DNA of 64,000 bases from an uncultured Prevotella sp. Lineage in GTDB: Bacteria > Bacteroidota > Bacteroidia > Bacteroidales > Bacteroidaceae. The first letter of the stretch is position 1; every line of letters begins with the position of its first letter. Position numbers and translations under genes: made by a program. Location: assembly GCA_905236755.1 (NCBI GenBank), contig CAJOCR010000007.1, forward strand, positions 1 to 64,000, read 5' to 3'. Shown in pieces: positions 40,103-49,495 of the stretch. Under the pieces are notes generated by a model that was not told where the DNA came from, did no database searches, and saw nothing but the letters and a program-made list of their open reading frames with translations.

Positions 40103-40138
40103 AAAAAAGCCTGACTGCGAAAGCAATCAGGCTTTTTT
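40103..40138. terminator. Terminator between receptor gene and tRNA-Gln
   Basis: AAAAAAGCCTGA (40103-40114) pairs with TCAGGCTTTTTT (40127-40138). The A and T tracts make it work on both strands, ending the receptor and tRNA-Gln transcripts. Confidence 0.9.
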
Positions 40139-40141
40139 AGG

Positions 40142-40212
40142 TTGTCCCAGGCGGATTCGAACCACCACTGACAGAACCAAAAACTGTAGTGCTACCATTA
40201 CACCATAGGACA
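40142..40212 (-). tRNA. tRNA-Gln (anticodon TTG)
   Basis: 71 bases on the minus strand: acceptor TGTCCTA/TGGGACA, D stem GTGT/GCAC, anticodon stem ACAG/CTGT with loop reading TTG, T arm TGGTTCGAATC. CCA is not encoded. Reads CAA. Confidence 0.93.
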
Positions 40213-40241
40213 ATCAATTGCTGAAACGAATTTCAACTGTG

Positions 40242-40249
40242 CAAAGGTA
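40242..40249 (-). promoter_or_regulatory. -7 box of tRNA-Gln
   Basis: TACCTTTG on the minus strand, 29 bases upstream of the tRNA. Confidence 0.75.
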
Positions 40250-40328
40250 GTGGATTTTTAGGCCACTACCAAATGTTTTTTCATTTTTATTGCGTTTTGT
40301 TGGATGAAATCCAACTATTTTTTCCTAT

Positions 40329-41627
40329 TTACTTAACAGTAATGAGGTAATAGTTCTTCTTACCTCTCTGAACAAGCAGATACTTACCATCAATAAGGTC
40401 ATCGGCTGTTACAGGCTGGTCGAAAGCTGTAAGCTTCTCTTTATTAAGACTAACACCATTTCCCTTTACAAGCTTACGCATTTCGCTCTTACTTGGGAAG
40501 ATGTCCCAACCTTCCTGACAGAATACGTCAACGGCTGGCTGACCAAGCTGATCTTTTGAAAGGTCGTAATGAGGAACATCCTTAAACACGTCGTTAAGAG
40601 TAGCCTCATCGAGAGCAGCAAGAGAGTCTTTTGTAGCCTTACCAAACAGGATGTTTGAAGCAGCAATAGCCATATCAAGATCTTCCTGTGAGTGTACCAT
40701 TACTGTTACCTCTTCAGCCAAACGCTTCTGAAGGATACGACGTCCTGGGTCTTGCTTGTGCTCTGCGATAAGAGCCTCGATTGTTGGCTGGTCAAGGTCG
40801 GTAAAGATCTTGATGTAGCGCTCAGCATCATCATCGCTAACGTTGAGCCAGAACTGGTAGAAAGCGTAAGGAGTGGTACGGTTGCGGTCGAGCCATACGT
40901 TACCGCTCTCGGTCTTACCAAACTTCTTACCATCGGCCTTTGTGATAAGTGGGCATGTGAGGCAGAATGCTTCAGCATCGTTACCAAGGGTACGACGGAT
41001 AAGCTCTGTACCTGTGGTCATGTTACCCCATTGGTCGTTACCACCAAGCTGCAGGCGCACGCCATACTTCTGATACTGGTAAAGGAAGTCGTATCCCTGA
41101 AGCAACTGATATGTGAACTCAGTGAATGACAAACCATCACGAGCCTCACCATTCAAACGCTTCTGAACAGAATCCTTAGCCATCATATAGTTTACTGTGA
41201 TGTGCTTACCTACCTCACGTGCAAAGTCGAGGAAGGTGAAGTTCTTCATCCAGTCGTAGTTGTTTACGAGTTCAGCCTTGTTAGGCTCTGTGCTATCAAA
41301 ATCAAGGAACTTGCTTACCTGTTTCTTGATAGCCTCCTGATTGTGAAGGAGAGTAGCCTCATCAAGAAGATTGCGTTCCTGACTCTTACCTGAAGGGTCG
41401 CCAATCATACCTGTTGCTCCACCAACGAGGAGATAAGGCTTATGTCCACAACGCTGGAGATGACGAAGCATCATGATACCACAAAGGTGACCTATGTGAA
41501 GAGAATCGGCTGTAGGGTCAGTACCTAAATAAGCTGAGACAAGATGCTCTTGCAGATACTCTTCTGTACCAGGCATGATTTGTGCCAGCATACCACGCCA
41601 TTTCAATTCTTCAACAAAATTCTTCAT
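40329..41627 (-). CDS. tyrS: Tyrosine--tRNA ligase
   Basis: Charges tRNA-Tyr with tyrosine in the cytosol. The 432-residue class I synthetase has the HIGH-type motif [14 protein letters not shown] (about residues 37-50), the GGNDQWGN tyrosine-adenylate motif, the KMSKS counterpart KFGKT, and a C-terminal S4 RNA-binding domain (about 365-432, [20 protein letters not shown]). Length and layout are normal. Monocistronic, transcribed toward tRNA-Gln on the same strand. Confidence 0.97.
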   Translation of the reverse strand: MKNFVEELKWRGMLAQIMPGTEEYLQEHLVSAYLGTDPTADSLHIGHLCGIMMLRHLQRCGHKPYLLVGGATGMIGDPSGKSQERNLLDEATLLHNQEAIKKQVSKFLDFDSTEPNKAELVNNYDWMKNFTFLDFAREVGKHITVNYMMAKDSVQKRLNGEARDGLSFTEFTYQLLQGYDFLYQYQKYGVRLQLGGNDQWGNMTTGTELIRRTLGNDAEAFCLTCPLITKADGKKFGKTESGNVWLDRNRTTPYAFYQFWLNVSDDDAERYIKIFTDLDQPTIEALIAEHKQDPGRRILQKRLAEEVTVMVHSQEDLDMAIAASNILFGKATKDSLAALDEATLNDVFKDVPHYDLSKDQLGQPAVDVFCQEGWDIFPSKSEMRKLVKGNGVSLNKEKLTAFDQPVTADDLIDGKYLLVQRGKKNYYLITVK

Positions 41628-41714
41628 TTTTTCTTATTTTTCAAAAATCTTATTATAAAAAAAGACTTTCTGAGTTTTTATATAAAGTTATTGGGGCGCC
41701 TTTAAAAGGACAAC

Positions 41715-41966
41715 TTACGGAACTGGGTCGTAACCACTTCCACCCCATGGATTACATCTCAAGATTCGCCAGATAGACAAGAGCAGGCCTTTTATAGGCC
41801 CGTGTTTGAGTAATGCCTGACGAGCATATTCCGAACATGTAGGTGTGAACCTGCACGAAGGAGGGGTATAAGGAGTAATGAACTTCTGATAGAACAGAAT
41901 AGGCAGCACGAGTGCCCATGTAAAAGGCAAGCCTATATAATGAAATATCTTCTTCAGGATATTCAT
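41715..41966 (-). CDS. yidD: Membrane protein insertion efficiency factor YidD
   Basis: The 83-residue peripheral membrane protein helps YidC-dependent insertion. It has the family core [27 protein letters not shown] and the closing [14 protein letters not shown] (conserved cysteines and NPW). The start at 41966 is chosen because its ATG overlaps the rnpA stop as ATGA; an ATG 13 codons earlier lies inside rnpA. The rnpA-yidD linkage is conserved across bacteria. Confidence 0.95.
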   Translation of the reverse strand: MNILKKIFHYIGLPFTWALVLPILFYQKFITPYTPPSCRFTPTCSEYARQALLKHGPIKGLLLSIWRILRCNPWGGSGYDPVP

Positions 41967-42352
41967 AGTTTTTCTGCTATACGAGTTAGCAAACGAGTCA
42001 CGCAAGATTCAATCTCTGTACTATCATGAAGATTATCATCAAGCCATATAAACGAGAGCAAGAGTGCTTTATCGCCTTCAAGAATCTTTTGCCAAAGAAT
42101 TTGCTTATGCTGGCGATAGGCTTCACGTATCTGCCTTTTTACTCTATTACGCTTTACAGCCCGCTTGAAATGTTTCTTAGGAACACTTACCAGCATCTGC
42201 ACCTGAGCCATATCAGGCTGCTGGTCAACAAGACGATATACAACCCTAATAGGAAAAGCCGACATAGAACTGCTGCCTCCCCCGGTAAAAAGCGTGTCAA
42301 TAGCTTTCTTGCTATTAAGTCGCTCAGCCTTTCTTAGAGTTATTGCTGTCAA
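41963..42352 (-). CDS. rnpA: Ribonuclease P protein component
   Basis: The small basic protein subunit of RNase P, which matures tRNA 5' ends together with the RNA subunit (not in this window). The 129-residue protein has the opening [17 protein letters not shown] and the RNR signature region [21 protein letters not shown] (split over about residues 55-75). Normal length. Third from last in the metK-DUF4271-hemD-rnpA-yidD unit, overlapping yidD by four bases. Confidence 0.96.
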   Translation of the reverse strand: MTAITLRKAERLNSKKAIDTLFTGGGSSSMSAFPIRVVYRLVDQQPDMAQVQMLVSVPKKHFKRAVKRNRVKRQIREAYRQHKQILWQKILEGDKALLLSFIWLDDNLHDSTEIESCVTRLLTRIAEKL

Positions 42353-42371
42353 CGAGTACGTAAAATTTGTA

Positions 42372-43121
42372 TTATTTATTGTTCTTCTTCAAGAAATCCT
42401 TGAGTGCCATAGTCATAGATGGGAACTTCTGTGATGGTGCCTCAAGATCAAGACGCAATCCCTGAGCAACAACCTCTTTAGCTGTAGCAGGACCAAAGGC
42501 TGCAATCTTGATATCTCCCTGCTTGAAGTCTGGGAAATTCTGGAATAGAGCCTTCACACCAGTAGGGCTGAAGAATACGAGCATATCATAATCGAAAGCA
42601 GCCTTCTCTTCGTCTGAGAAGTCGTTGCTTACCGTGCGATACATAACACACTCGGTATGATTAATCTTCTTTGCATCGAGCATATCCTTGATATCGTCGT
42701 TGTGCACACTACTTAGTGGAACGAGATATTTCTCGGTTTTATGCTTAGCCATCAAAGGAACAAGGTCCTGAATCTTACCTGTTTCGCCAAAGAATACTTT
42801 GCGCTTACGGTACTGAACATACTTCTGGATGTAAAGCGCAATAGTCTCTATAGGACAGAAATACTTCATGTCCTCAGGAATGGTAAGACGCATCTCCTTA
42901 GCAAGATTGAAATAGTTATCAATAGCATGACGAGATGTGAAAACTACTGCAGTATGTTCCAGGATACTAACCTTCTGCTGACGAAACTCTCTTGACGATA
43001 AACCCTCCACCTTGAAGAATGGACGGAATACCAAGTCAACACCAAATTCTTTCTCAATATCGAAATATGGAGAACGTTCGCTGGTTGGCTTTGGCTGTGA
43101 CACCAGAATCTTCTTAATCAT
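42372..43121 (-). CDS. hemD: Uroporphyrinogen-III synthase
   Basis: Closes hydroxymethylbilane to uroporphyrinogen III in tetrapyrrole synthesis. The 249-residue protein has the HemD two-lobe layout with VVFTSRHAIDNYF (about residues 60-72), PLSSVHNDDIKDMLDAK, the VFFSPTGVKALF motif and FGPATAKEVVAQGL. HemD is poorly conserved in sequence, but SPTGVKAL and FGPATA are diagnostic. In Bacteroidota it regularly sits between DUF4271 and rnpA, as here. No other heme gene is in the window. Confidence 0.9.
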   Translation of the reverse strand: MIKKILVSQPKPTSERSPYFDIEKEFGVDLVFRPFFKVEGLSSREFRQQKVSILEHTAVVFTSRHAIDNYFNLAKEMRLTIPEDMKYFCPIETIALYIQKYVQYRKRKVFFGETGKIQDLVPLMAKHKTEKYLVPLSSVHNDDIKDMLDAKKINHTECVMYRTVSNDFSDEEKAAFDYDMLVFFSPTGVKALFQNFPDFKQGDIKIAAFGPATAKEVVAQGLRLDLEAPSQKFPSMTMALKDFLKKNNK

Positions 43122-43131
43122 TGTATGTGTC

Positions 43132-44154
43132 CTAATAATTTACTTTCAAATAACTATTTGCGGTAATCAACGCACCCCACAAGCTAAGTAAGGGCATGAT
43201 TTCAAGGGCACAAAAATACAAAATATTTTGCAGAAATTGCCCATTTTGACGGAAAAAGATGATATATGTCTTGAAGAATGTCAGAAGTTTGGACAAAAAG
43301 ATAACAACAAGCGCATAAATAGCTACAGTTCTAATCGACAAATCGAAGTATGCAAGGAGCATTACAGCCGGAAAAAGGAGCAATCCCATGGACGAAATTA
43401 TAAATAAAAATGATTTCAACCATTGCTCATTTCTGTTCCTGTCGAAGAACACCATATTGGTCAAGGAATAGAGTATAAACTTGAGCACATAATAGCCTGT
43501 GAAGATAGCGCAAAAGATGCCTATTACCTGATATTGTTCAAGAATAAAGGTATCTGAATTTACTGAACTTGTGTAGAAAAAGAACACAAGAGCCTGCAAC
43601 AAACATGTTTGAAAGACAAGGAAAAGCTGAAAACGCAATTCGGCTGACGTTTCGGTAATAGCCGTTGTCTTTCCACGTTGCACATAAAAGAATTTCCTGA
43701 TCTGTCGCTCTATAAACCTACGTGAAGCCGAGAAGGCGGTCAAGGCAAGCATTAAACAGCCAAGAAGTATGCTTGTGATAAGGTTATCACCAGCAATAGT
43801 ATATGGGATTGGGTCGCCGGAAACACCCTGTCGGCCTCCTGAGATTTCAGGATGGAAAAGTGGCGACTTAGAGAAATACGAATGTTTATAGTATTGAGGA
43901 AGAGATACATCGCGGAAACTCTTTCCTACCGACTGTCCTGGCAGATGAAGCGTGTCAGGGCGTGTGCTCCAATGAATTTCTGAAGGCGTGATATTGGCTC
44001 TAATAGCCGAATCCTGCTGTTGGGGCGTAGCATTTCTTGGCAGCCAACTCAATACCTGAGCAGGAGTCGGCTGTCGATGAGCCTTTGGATTCTGCACATG
44101 AACAGAATCTGAAGCTCCCCAAGAAGTATGTGATATAGAATCTGTTTGAAACAT
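43132..44154 (-). CDS. DUF4271 membrane protein
   Basis: The 340-residue protein has a proline-rich soluble N-terminus (about residues 1-125, with several short repeats of the HxQPTPAQ kind) and about six to seven membrane helices after residue 127. This is the DUF4271 architecture, a Bacteroidota-specific family of unknown function encoded between metK and hemD. Its start overlaps the metK stop by one base (TAATG), so translation is coupled. Some homologues are linked to gliding or surface secretion; that is not shown here. Confidence 0.85.
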   Translation of the reverse strand: MFQTDSISHTSWGASDSVHVQNPKAHRQPTPAQVLSWLPRNATPQQQDSAIRANITPSEIHWSTRPDTLHLPGQSVGKSFRDVSLPQYYKHSYFSKSPLFHPEISGGRQGVSGDPIPYTIAGDNLITSILLGCLMLALTAFSASRRFIERQIRKFFYVQRGKTTAITETSAELRFQLFLVFQTCLLQALVFFFYTSSVNSDTFILEQYQVIGIFCAIFTGYYVLKFILYSLTNMVFFDRNRNEQWLKSFLFIISSMGLLLFPAVMLLAYFDLSIRTVAIYALVVIFLSKLLTFFKTYIIFFRQNGQFLQNILYFCALEIMPLLSLWGALITANSYLKVNY

Positions 44155-45410
44155 TAGAGAGCGAATGCCTCCTTGATTTCATTAACCTTATCGAGTTTTT
44201 CCCAAGTGAAAAGCTCTACATTCATAACCTTTGTCTCGTGATAGCGGCTTGTGAAGGTCTTGGCTACAACCTCGTTCTTACGGCCCATATGACCATAAGC
44301 AGCCGTTTCAAGATAGATAGGCTGACGAAGCTTCAAAGTGCGCTCTATAGCCTTTGGACGAAGGTCGAAATGGTTCTTTATCCATTCAGCTATCTCGCCA
44401 TTACTCATCTTCACGTTGCTACGTCCGTAGGTATCAACGAACACGCTTACTGGCTCGGCTACGCCGATAGCATAAGCCAACTGAACGAGCATCTCGTCGG
44501 CAACACCTGCCGCAACCATATTCTTTGCAATATAACGAGCTGCATAAGCTGCCGAACGGTCAACCTTTGATGGGTCTTTACCTGAGAAAGCACCACCACC
44601 ATGAGCACCCTTACCGCCATAGGTATCAACGATAATCTTACGACCTGTAAGACCTGTATCGCCATGAGGACCTCCGATAACGAACTTACCTGTAGGGTTA
44701 ACGAAATATTTGATATCGTCGTTAAACAAAGCAAGAACCTTATCTGAGAGCTGAGCCTTCACACGTGGCATAAGGATATTGAGAACATCTTCCTTGATTT
44801 TTGCGAGCATAGCCTCATCATCGTCCATAAACTGGTCGTGCTGTGTAGAAACAACGATTGTGTCTATGCGCAGTGGAATATTGTCGTCGCTATACTCTAT
44901 TGTTACCTGGCTCTTTGAGTCTGGACGCAGGTATGTCATCTCCTTGCCTTCCTTGCGGATGTCGGCAAGCACACGCATGATGAGATGGGCAAGATCAAGA
45001 GTAACAGGCATATAGTTCTCTGTTTCATTACAAGCATAACCAAACATCATACCCTGGTCGCCTGCACCCTGGTTTTCTTCCTCATCACGAGAAACGCCAC
45101 GATTGATATCGTCGCTCTGCTCATGAATAGCGGTAAGAATACCACAACTATTGCCATCAAACTGATATTCAGCCTTTGTATAACCAATTTTGTTGATGGT
45201 TTTACGAGCGATGGTCTGCAAATCAATATATTCCTTTGAGCGCACCTCACCCATAATAACCACCTGACCTGTAGTATCGAAAGTCTCTATAGCACAATGA
45301 GACTCTGGATCGTAAGCCAAGAACTGGTCGAGCAAAGCATCGGAAATCTGGTCGGCAACCTTATCAGGATGTCCTTCTGAAACTGATTCTGAAGAGAACA
45401 AATATGACAT
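44154..45410 (-). CDS. metK: S-adenosylmethionine synthetase
   Basis: Makes S-adenosylmethionine from ATP and methionine. The 418-residue enzyme shows the N-terminal [19 protein letters not shown], the [12 protein letters not shown] signature (about residues 117-128), the [17 protein letters not shown] phosphate loop (here [14 protein letters not shown]) and the [16 protein letters not shown] motif. Slightly longer than the E. coli enzyme, as usual in Bacteroidota. First gene of a five-gene operon. No SAM riboswitch fold is seen in the 40-base leader; the promoter box is at 45452. Confidence 0.97.
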   Translation of the reverse strand: MSYLFSSESVSEGHPDKVADQISDALLDQFLAYDPESHCAIETFDTTGQVVIMGEVRSKEYIDLQTIARKTINKIGYTKAEYQFDGNSCGILTAIHEQSDDINRGVSRDEEENQGAGDQGMMFGYACNETENYMPVTLDLAHLIMRVLADIRKEGKEMTYLRPDSKSQVTIEYSDDNIPLRIDTIVVSTQHDQFMDDDEAMLAKIKEDVLNILMPRVKAQLSDKVLALFNDDIKYFVNPTGKFVIGGPHGDTGLTGRKIIVDTYGGKGAHGGGAFSGKDPSKVDRSAAYAARYIAKNMVAAGVADEMLVQLAYAIGVAEPVSVFVDTYGRSNVKMSNGEIAEWIKNHFDLRPKAIERTLKLRQPIYLETAAYGHMGRKNEVVAKTFTSRYHETKVMNVELFTWEKLDKVNEIKEAFAL

Positions 45411-45451
45411 ATATATAATCTTAAATTGTTATGAATACATTTTTGAACGTG

Positions 45452-45459
45452 CAAAGTTA
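45452..45459 (-). promoter_or_regulatory. -7 box of metK operon
   Basis: TAACTTTG on the minus strand, about 41 bases upstream of the ATG. Confidence 0.7.
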
Positions 45460-45492
45460 CTACTTATTTTTGATTGCACAAAGGGAAAAGAC

Positions 45493-45529
45493 GAAAAAAG
45501 GTGGATATCGTGCTGATATCCACCCTTTT
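45493..45529 (-). terminator. Terminator of the M16 peptidase gene
   Basis: GGTGGATATC (45500-45509) pairs with GATATCCACC (45515-45524) around GTGCT, followed by a minus-strand U tract. Confidence 0.88.
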
Positions 45530-45548
45530 ATATGATTTCCAACTGCTT

Positions 45549-48362
45549 TTATTTTGCCTCTTCTGGAAGCATAGCAATAGTGATTTTGTTGGCTGTCTTA
45601 AGGAACTCTTTTACGAAAGCGCTGATCTTTTCAGGTGTCTGGCTTTCGATAAGAGACTTACAGTTGCTATTCATATCCATACCATAGCGGTCGTAAGCGG
45701 TAATAACGCTAAGCCAATAGCCATTGGTCTTAAGACCGTCGTCGAACTGCTTAAGCATAGCTTTCTTTACCTTGTCAAGCATCTCAGCGTCACACTTCTG
45801 AGCAAGGTTTGGAACTTCCTCTGACATAATCTTCATAGCAAGTTCTTTCTTCTCAGGCTTCATAGGACATGATGCAAGGATGTATGCACGTGAGCCTTCC
45901 TCGTCATAACCAAATGAGCCCTGAGCGCCACAAGAGTAAGCGGCACTTGCCTCTTCACGAATCTGCTTCAGGTAAACCATAGAGAGGATTTCGCCAGCGA
46001 TGATTGCCTGAATCTCACGTTCCTGGTTCCACTCCATCTTGTTTGTTGTCCACACCATCAAGCCGTTAGCCTTTGGTGTTTCCATCTTACGTGTGAAGAT
46101 GTTCTCAACATTCTTGTTGGTCATGTCAACAAGACGATGGCCCTTAGCAATCTTCTTCTTTGTAGGAAGAGCAGCCAGATACTGGCAGATAAGAGGACGG
46201 ATGGTCTTCTCGTCGTAGTTACCGATAATGGTGAATGTCCAGTCTTTAGCTGTGGCTGTACTTTCCTTAGCTATCTGCAGAATACGGTCGTAAGAAACCT
46301 CGCCAAGACGCTCAAGTGTGATTGGAGCCACACGTGGGTTGTGCTCGTAGATTGTAGCTGTAACAGTATCCTGATAAGCTACCTCTGGTGAGAGGTCACG
46401 GTTCTTCAGGCTTATCTCTGTTGACTTCATGAGGTTGTTGAACGACTCCTGGTCTTTGCTGATATTAGTAAAGTAGAGGTACAACAACTGCAACATAGTC
46501 TCTACGTCTTTTGGAGTAGAAGAGCCTGAAGCATTCATAGAGCTACCGCCCAAAGAGATGCCTGCTGAAGCAATCTTGCCAGCAAGAGCCTTTCTGAGTT
46601 CGGTACTTGTGAAATTACCCAGGCCGCTTGTGCCAATAACGCTATTGAACATCTGCAGGTTTACATAATCGTTAAGACCGTAGAGTGAGCTACCGCCGTT
46701 TCCACGACCCGAAAGAATTACCTGGTCTTTCTTGTAATCAGTCTTCTTAAGAATAACGCGAACACCATTAGAGAGTGTAAGCTCGGTATAACCAAACTTA
46801 TCGTTCTTCTTCTCGCTCTTTATCTTGCCTGCCTTAGGAAGTTTAGGCATGATAGGTTCGTTCTTCACATTATCTACGTAAGCAGAAATCTTCTCTGCGC
46901 GAGCCTCGTTCAAAGCGTTTACAAGCTGCTCCTTTGTTGGATAAACATTTCCTTCCTTCTCGTTGTTGAAGTTAAGGATAACGATATTGCTGTCGTTCTT
47001 AAGGTACAGACTCTTCATAACCTCGTTAACTGCCTCTACAGGAATAGCAGGAACAATCTGCTTGTAAGCCTGGTATTCAAACTCAAGACCTGGCATAGGC
47101 TCGTTGTTAAGGAAGTGAGCAAGACATTCGCTATAGAACTGGCTGTTATAACGCTTGTCCTTGTTGCTATACAACTTCTCAAGAGAGCTCATGAAAGACT
47201 CTTTGTAACGGTCGTACTCTGTTGCTGTGAAACCAAACTCTGCAGCACGACGAGCCTCTACGGTTACAGCCTTGAGAGCTGCTGCGGTAAGACTCATGTC
47301 TTTTGGAGTAGCGCTCAGGCTGAATGCGTTCTTTGTCTTTGCAAAGATATACTGACCGTCGCCTGCACCTGCATCTACATAAGGGCAACCTTCTTTCTTA
47401 GCTGCCTCAGCCAAACGCTGGTTGAGCATAGAGTTGGCTGCGCCAAGAGCAAACTGATAAACGAAATAGTTGACTTGGCCTTTCAAAGAATCAGGATAAA
47501 CATCGTGCTTCATCATCAAGTCAACTGATGAGTTCTGACATTCCTTATCCTTGTCGATAATCACGATTGGTTCAGCTGTATCAGGCACTTTCTCTTCAAC
47601 AATAGGAGCCTCGTTAGCTGGGTTCTTTATTCCGCCGAAGAGTTTCTTTATTTCAGCCTCTACATGGTCAACATCAACATCACCAACAACGATAATACCC
47701 TGATGTGAAGGGTGATACCACTTGTGGTAGTAGTCAACAAGTTCCTTACGGTTGAAGTTGTCAACAACGCTCATCAAACCGATTGGGTAACGAAGACCAT
47801 ACTTGCTGCCTGGATAGAGAGCAGGAAGGTTGCGCTCAAACATACGGCTTGAAGCACTTGTGCGAAGACGCCATTCCTCGTGAATAACACCACGCTCCTT
47901 CTCTATCTCATCGCCTTCAAGACTAAGACCTGTTGACCAGTCACGAAGAATGAGCAAGCAGCTGTCAAGAGCTGTCTGGCGTGTTGTAGGAACATTATCA
48001 ATATTGTAAACAGTCTGATCGATACTTGTATAAGCATTCAAATCATTACCAAATTCAACACCAATAGAACGGCACCACTCAATAAGCGAATTGCCCTTGA
48101 AATTGTCACTACCATTAAAAGCCATGTGCTCAAGGAAGTGAGCCAAACCACGCTGGCTTTCCTCTTCCTGAATAGAACCAACCTTCTGCGCAATATAAAA
48201 ATTGGCACGATGCTCTGGCCAATTATTATAACGGATGTAATAGGTCAGGCCATTAGGCAGTTTTCCGGTTCTAACATCATTGTCAAATGGTATTGCCATC
48301 TGAGCTTGCGCTGCACTTGTCAGCACAAGTAGAGCAGCAATTAAGATGTTTCTAAGTCTCAT
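45549..48362 (-). CDS. M16 family zinc metallopeptidase (pitrilysin-like), exported
   Basis: The 937-residue precursor has a signal peptide ending SAAQAQ. The first M16 repeat carries the inverted zinc motif H75-x-x-E78-H79 (HFLEHMAFNGS) with a distal Glu in the following helix. Further inactive M16 repeats follow (for example LSNGVRVILKKTDYK near residue 530), giving the clam-shell that encloses peptides. Family members degrade imported or periplasmic peptides. The start at 48362 is chosen because the upstream ATG at 48404 lies in the promoter box. Divergent from xerD with a shared 95-base intergenic region. Confidence 0.92.
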   Translation of the reverse strand: MRLRNILIAALLVLTSAAQAQMAIPFDNDVRTGKLPNGLTYYIRYNNWPEHRANFYIAQKVGSIQEEESQRGLAHFLEHMAFNGSDNFKGNSLIEWCRSIGVEFGNDLNAYTSIDQTVYNIDNVPTTRQTALDSCLLILRDWSTGLSLEGDEIEKERGVIHEEWRLRTSASSRMFERNLPALYPGSKYGLRYPIGLMSVVDNFNRKELVDYYHKWYHPSHQGIIVVGDVDVDHVEAEIKKLFGGIKNPANEAPIVEEKVPDTAEPIVIIDKDKECQNSSVDLMMKHDVYPDSLKGQVNYFVYQFALGAANSMLNQRLAEAAKKEGCPYVDAGAGDGQYIFAKTKNAFSLSATPKDMSLTAAALKAVTVEARRAAEFGFTATEYDRYKESFMSSLEKLYSNKDKRYNSQFYSECLAHFLNNEPMPGLEFEYQAYKQIVPAIPVEAVNEVMKSLYLKNDSNIVILNFNNEKEGNVYPTKEQLVNALNEARAEKISAYVDNVKNEPIMPKLPKAGKIKSEKKNDKFGYTELTLSNGVRVILKKTDYKKDQVILSGRGNGGSSLYGLNDYVNLQMFNSVIGTSGLGNFTSTELRKALAGKIASAGISLGGSSMNASGSSTPKDVETMLQLLYLYFTNISKDQESFNNLMKSTEISLKNRDLSPEVAYQDTVTATIYEHNPRVAPITLERLGEVSYDRILQIAKESTATAKDWTFTIIGNYDEKTIRPLICQYLAALPTKKKIAKGHRLVDMTNKNVENIFTRKMETPKANGLMVWTTNKMEWNQEREIQAIIAGEILSMVYLKQIREEASAAYSCGAQGSFGYDEEGSRAYILASCPMKPEKKELAMKIMSEEVPNLAQKCDAEMLDKVKKAMLKQFDDGLKTNGYWLSVITAYDRYGMDMNSNCKSLIESQTPEKISAFVKEFLKTANKITIAMLPEEAK

Positions 48363-48401
48363 AAAATGTTCATTTAATATTTTAGATTTAATAAATTGCC
48401 A

Positions 48402-48409
48402 CAAAGGTA
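48402..48409 (-). promoter_or_regulatory. -7 box of M16 peptidase gene; decides start
   Basis: TACCTTTG on the minus strand; predicted start near 48395, downstream of the ATG at 48404, so the start at 48362 is used. Confidence 0.7.
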
Positions 48410-48431
48410 CTAAAAACTTGTCGTTTTTTTA

Positions 48432-48439
48432 TATCTTTG
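48432..48439 (+). promoter_or_regulatory. -7 box of xerD; decides start
   Basis: TATCTTTG, with transcript start near 48446, only about 11 bases ahead of the ATG at 48457. In-frame ATG at 48346 lies upstream of the promoter and inside the divergent gene. Confidence 0.75.
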
Positions 48440-48456
48440 CCATAAAGATTATTAAA

Positions 48457-49374
48457 ATGAATAAGAAAAATACGCCGACAGATATATTGGTAAAACAATA
48501 CATAAGATACCTGAAACTGGAGCGCAACTATACTATTAACACTATTGAAGCCTACCAGCACGACCTGGATTGGCTGCTAAGATATTGCAAAGACAACAGC
48601 ATAAAGGTGCTGGATGTCAAACTTGAGGATTTGGAAAACTTCGCAACCACATTTCACGAATTTGGAATAACACCTAAATCGCAAGCAAGAATTCTAAGTG
48701 GAGTGAGGTCGTTCTATCGCTATCTGGTTCTCGACGGATATTTGGAACAAGACCCAACAGAACTTCTTGAGTCGCCACAATTAGCAAAATACCTGCCAGA
48801 GGTACTTTCAACCGAAGAAGTTGACAAGCTCGAGGCAAGCATAGACCTTAGCAAACCCGAAGGCCAACGCAACAAAGCAATCATAGAAGTGCTCTTCAGT
48901 TGCGGACTGCGAGTATCAGAACTCATAAACATGAAACTCTCGCAGCTATATCTTGACGAAGAGTTCGTAAGAATAATGGGAAAAGGAAACAAAGAGCGAC
49001 TTGTGCCCATATCGCAACGAGCAATCAAGGAACTAAAACTGTGGTTCTTAGACAGAGTGCAGCTTAATGTAAAACCAGGAGAAGAAGACTACGTGTTTCT
49101 TAACCGACGCGGGCACCATCTCACACGCGTGATGATTCTAATCATGATAAAGCGACAGGCTGAAGAGGCAGGCATAAAGAAAACCATCTCGCCACACACA
49201 CTAAGACACAGCTTTGCTACCGCCCTGCTGAAAGGAGGAGCAAGCCTTAGAGCCATACAAGATATGCTGGGGCACGAAGATATTTCAACTACGGAAATAT
49301 ACACTCACATAGACAACACAACCCTCAGACAAGAGATTCTGGAGCACCACCCAAGAAATATAAAAGATTTTTGA
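48457..49374 (+). CDS. xerD: Site-specific tyrosine recombinase XerD
   Basis: Resolves chromosome dimers at dif with XerC. The 305-residue protein has an N-terminal SAM-like core-binding domain (YLKLERNYTINTIEAYQHDLDWL) and the catalytic domain with the R of CGLRVSEL, the H-x-L-R of SPHTLRHSFAT, LGHEDISTTEIYTH and the nucleophile Tyr of EIYTHI. All catalytic residues are present and the length is canonical. It is a housekeeping Xer protein rather than an element integrase: no attachment site or element genes flank it. Confidence 0.95.
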   Translation: MNKKNTPTDILVKQYIRYLKLERNYTINTIEAYQHDLDWLLRYCKDNSIKVLDVKLEDLENFATTFHEFGITPKSQARILSGVRSFYRYLVLDGYLEQDPTELLESPQLAKYLPEVLSTEEVDKLEASIDLSKPEGQRNKAIIEVLFSCGLRVSELINMKLSQLYLDEEFVRIMGKGNKERLVPISQRAIKELKLWFLDRVQLNVKPGEEDYVFLNRRGHHLTRVMILIMIKRQAEEAGIKKTISPHTLRHSFATALLKGGASLRAIQDMLGHEDISTTEIYTHIDNTTLRQEILEHHPRNIKDF

Positions 49375-49384
49375 TAATCACAAA

Positions 49385-49448
49385 CCTTCGAGATTCCTTC
49401 GAGATGAGTCTTAGATGCGTTCGAGATGAATTCTGCATGAATTCGGGC
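49385..49448. repeat. 11-bp-period array after xerD
   Basis: Five units in exact 11-base register from 49385: CCTTCGAGATT, CCTTCGAGATG, AGTCTTAGATG, CGTTCGAGATG, AATTCTGCATG, then AATTCGGGC. Read on the minus strand, the CATCTCGAA core is the one seen at 10475 and 37042. Confidence 0.8.
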
Positions 49449-49495
49449 TTTTATGTAAAGCCTTTTCGTTAAAAAGATACAACTTCTAACTTCTT

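Noticed and set aside
45411..45460. SAM riboswitch upstream of metK
   Set aside because: The leader is only about 40 bases and shows no conserved SAM-binding core.
48457..49374. Phage or element integrase
   Set aside because: Length, motifs and housekeeping neighbours fit chromosomal XerD; no attachment sites or element genes flank it.
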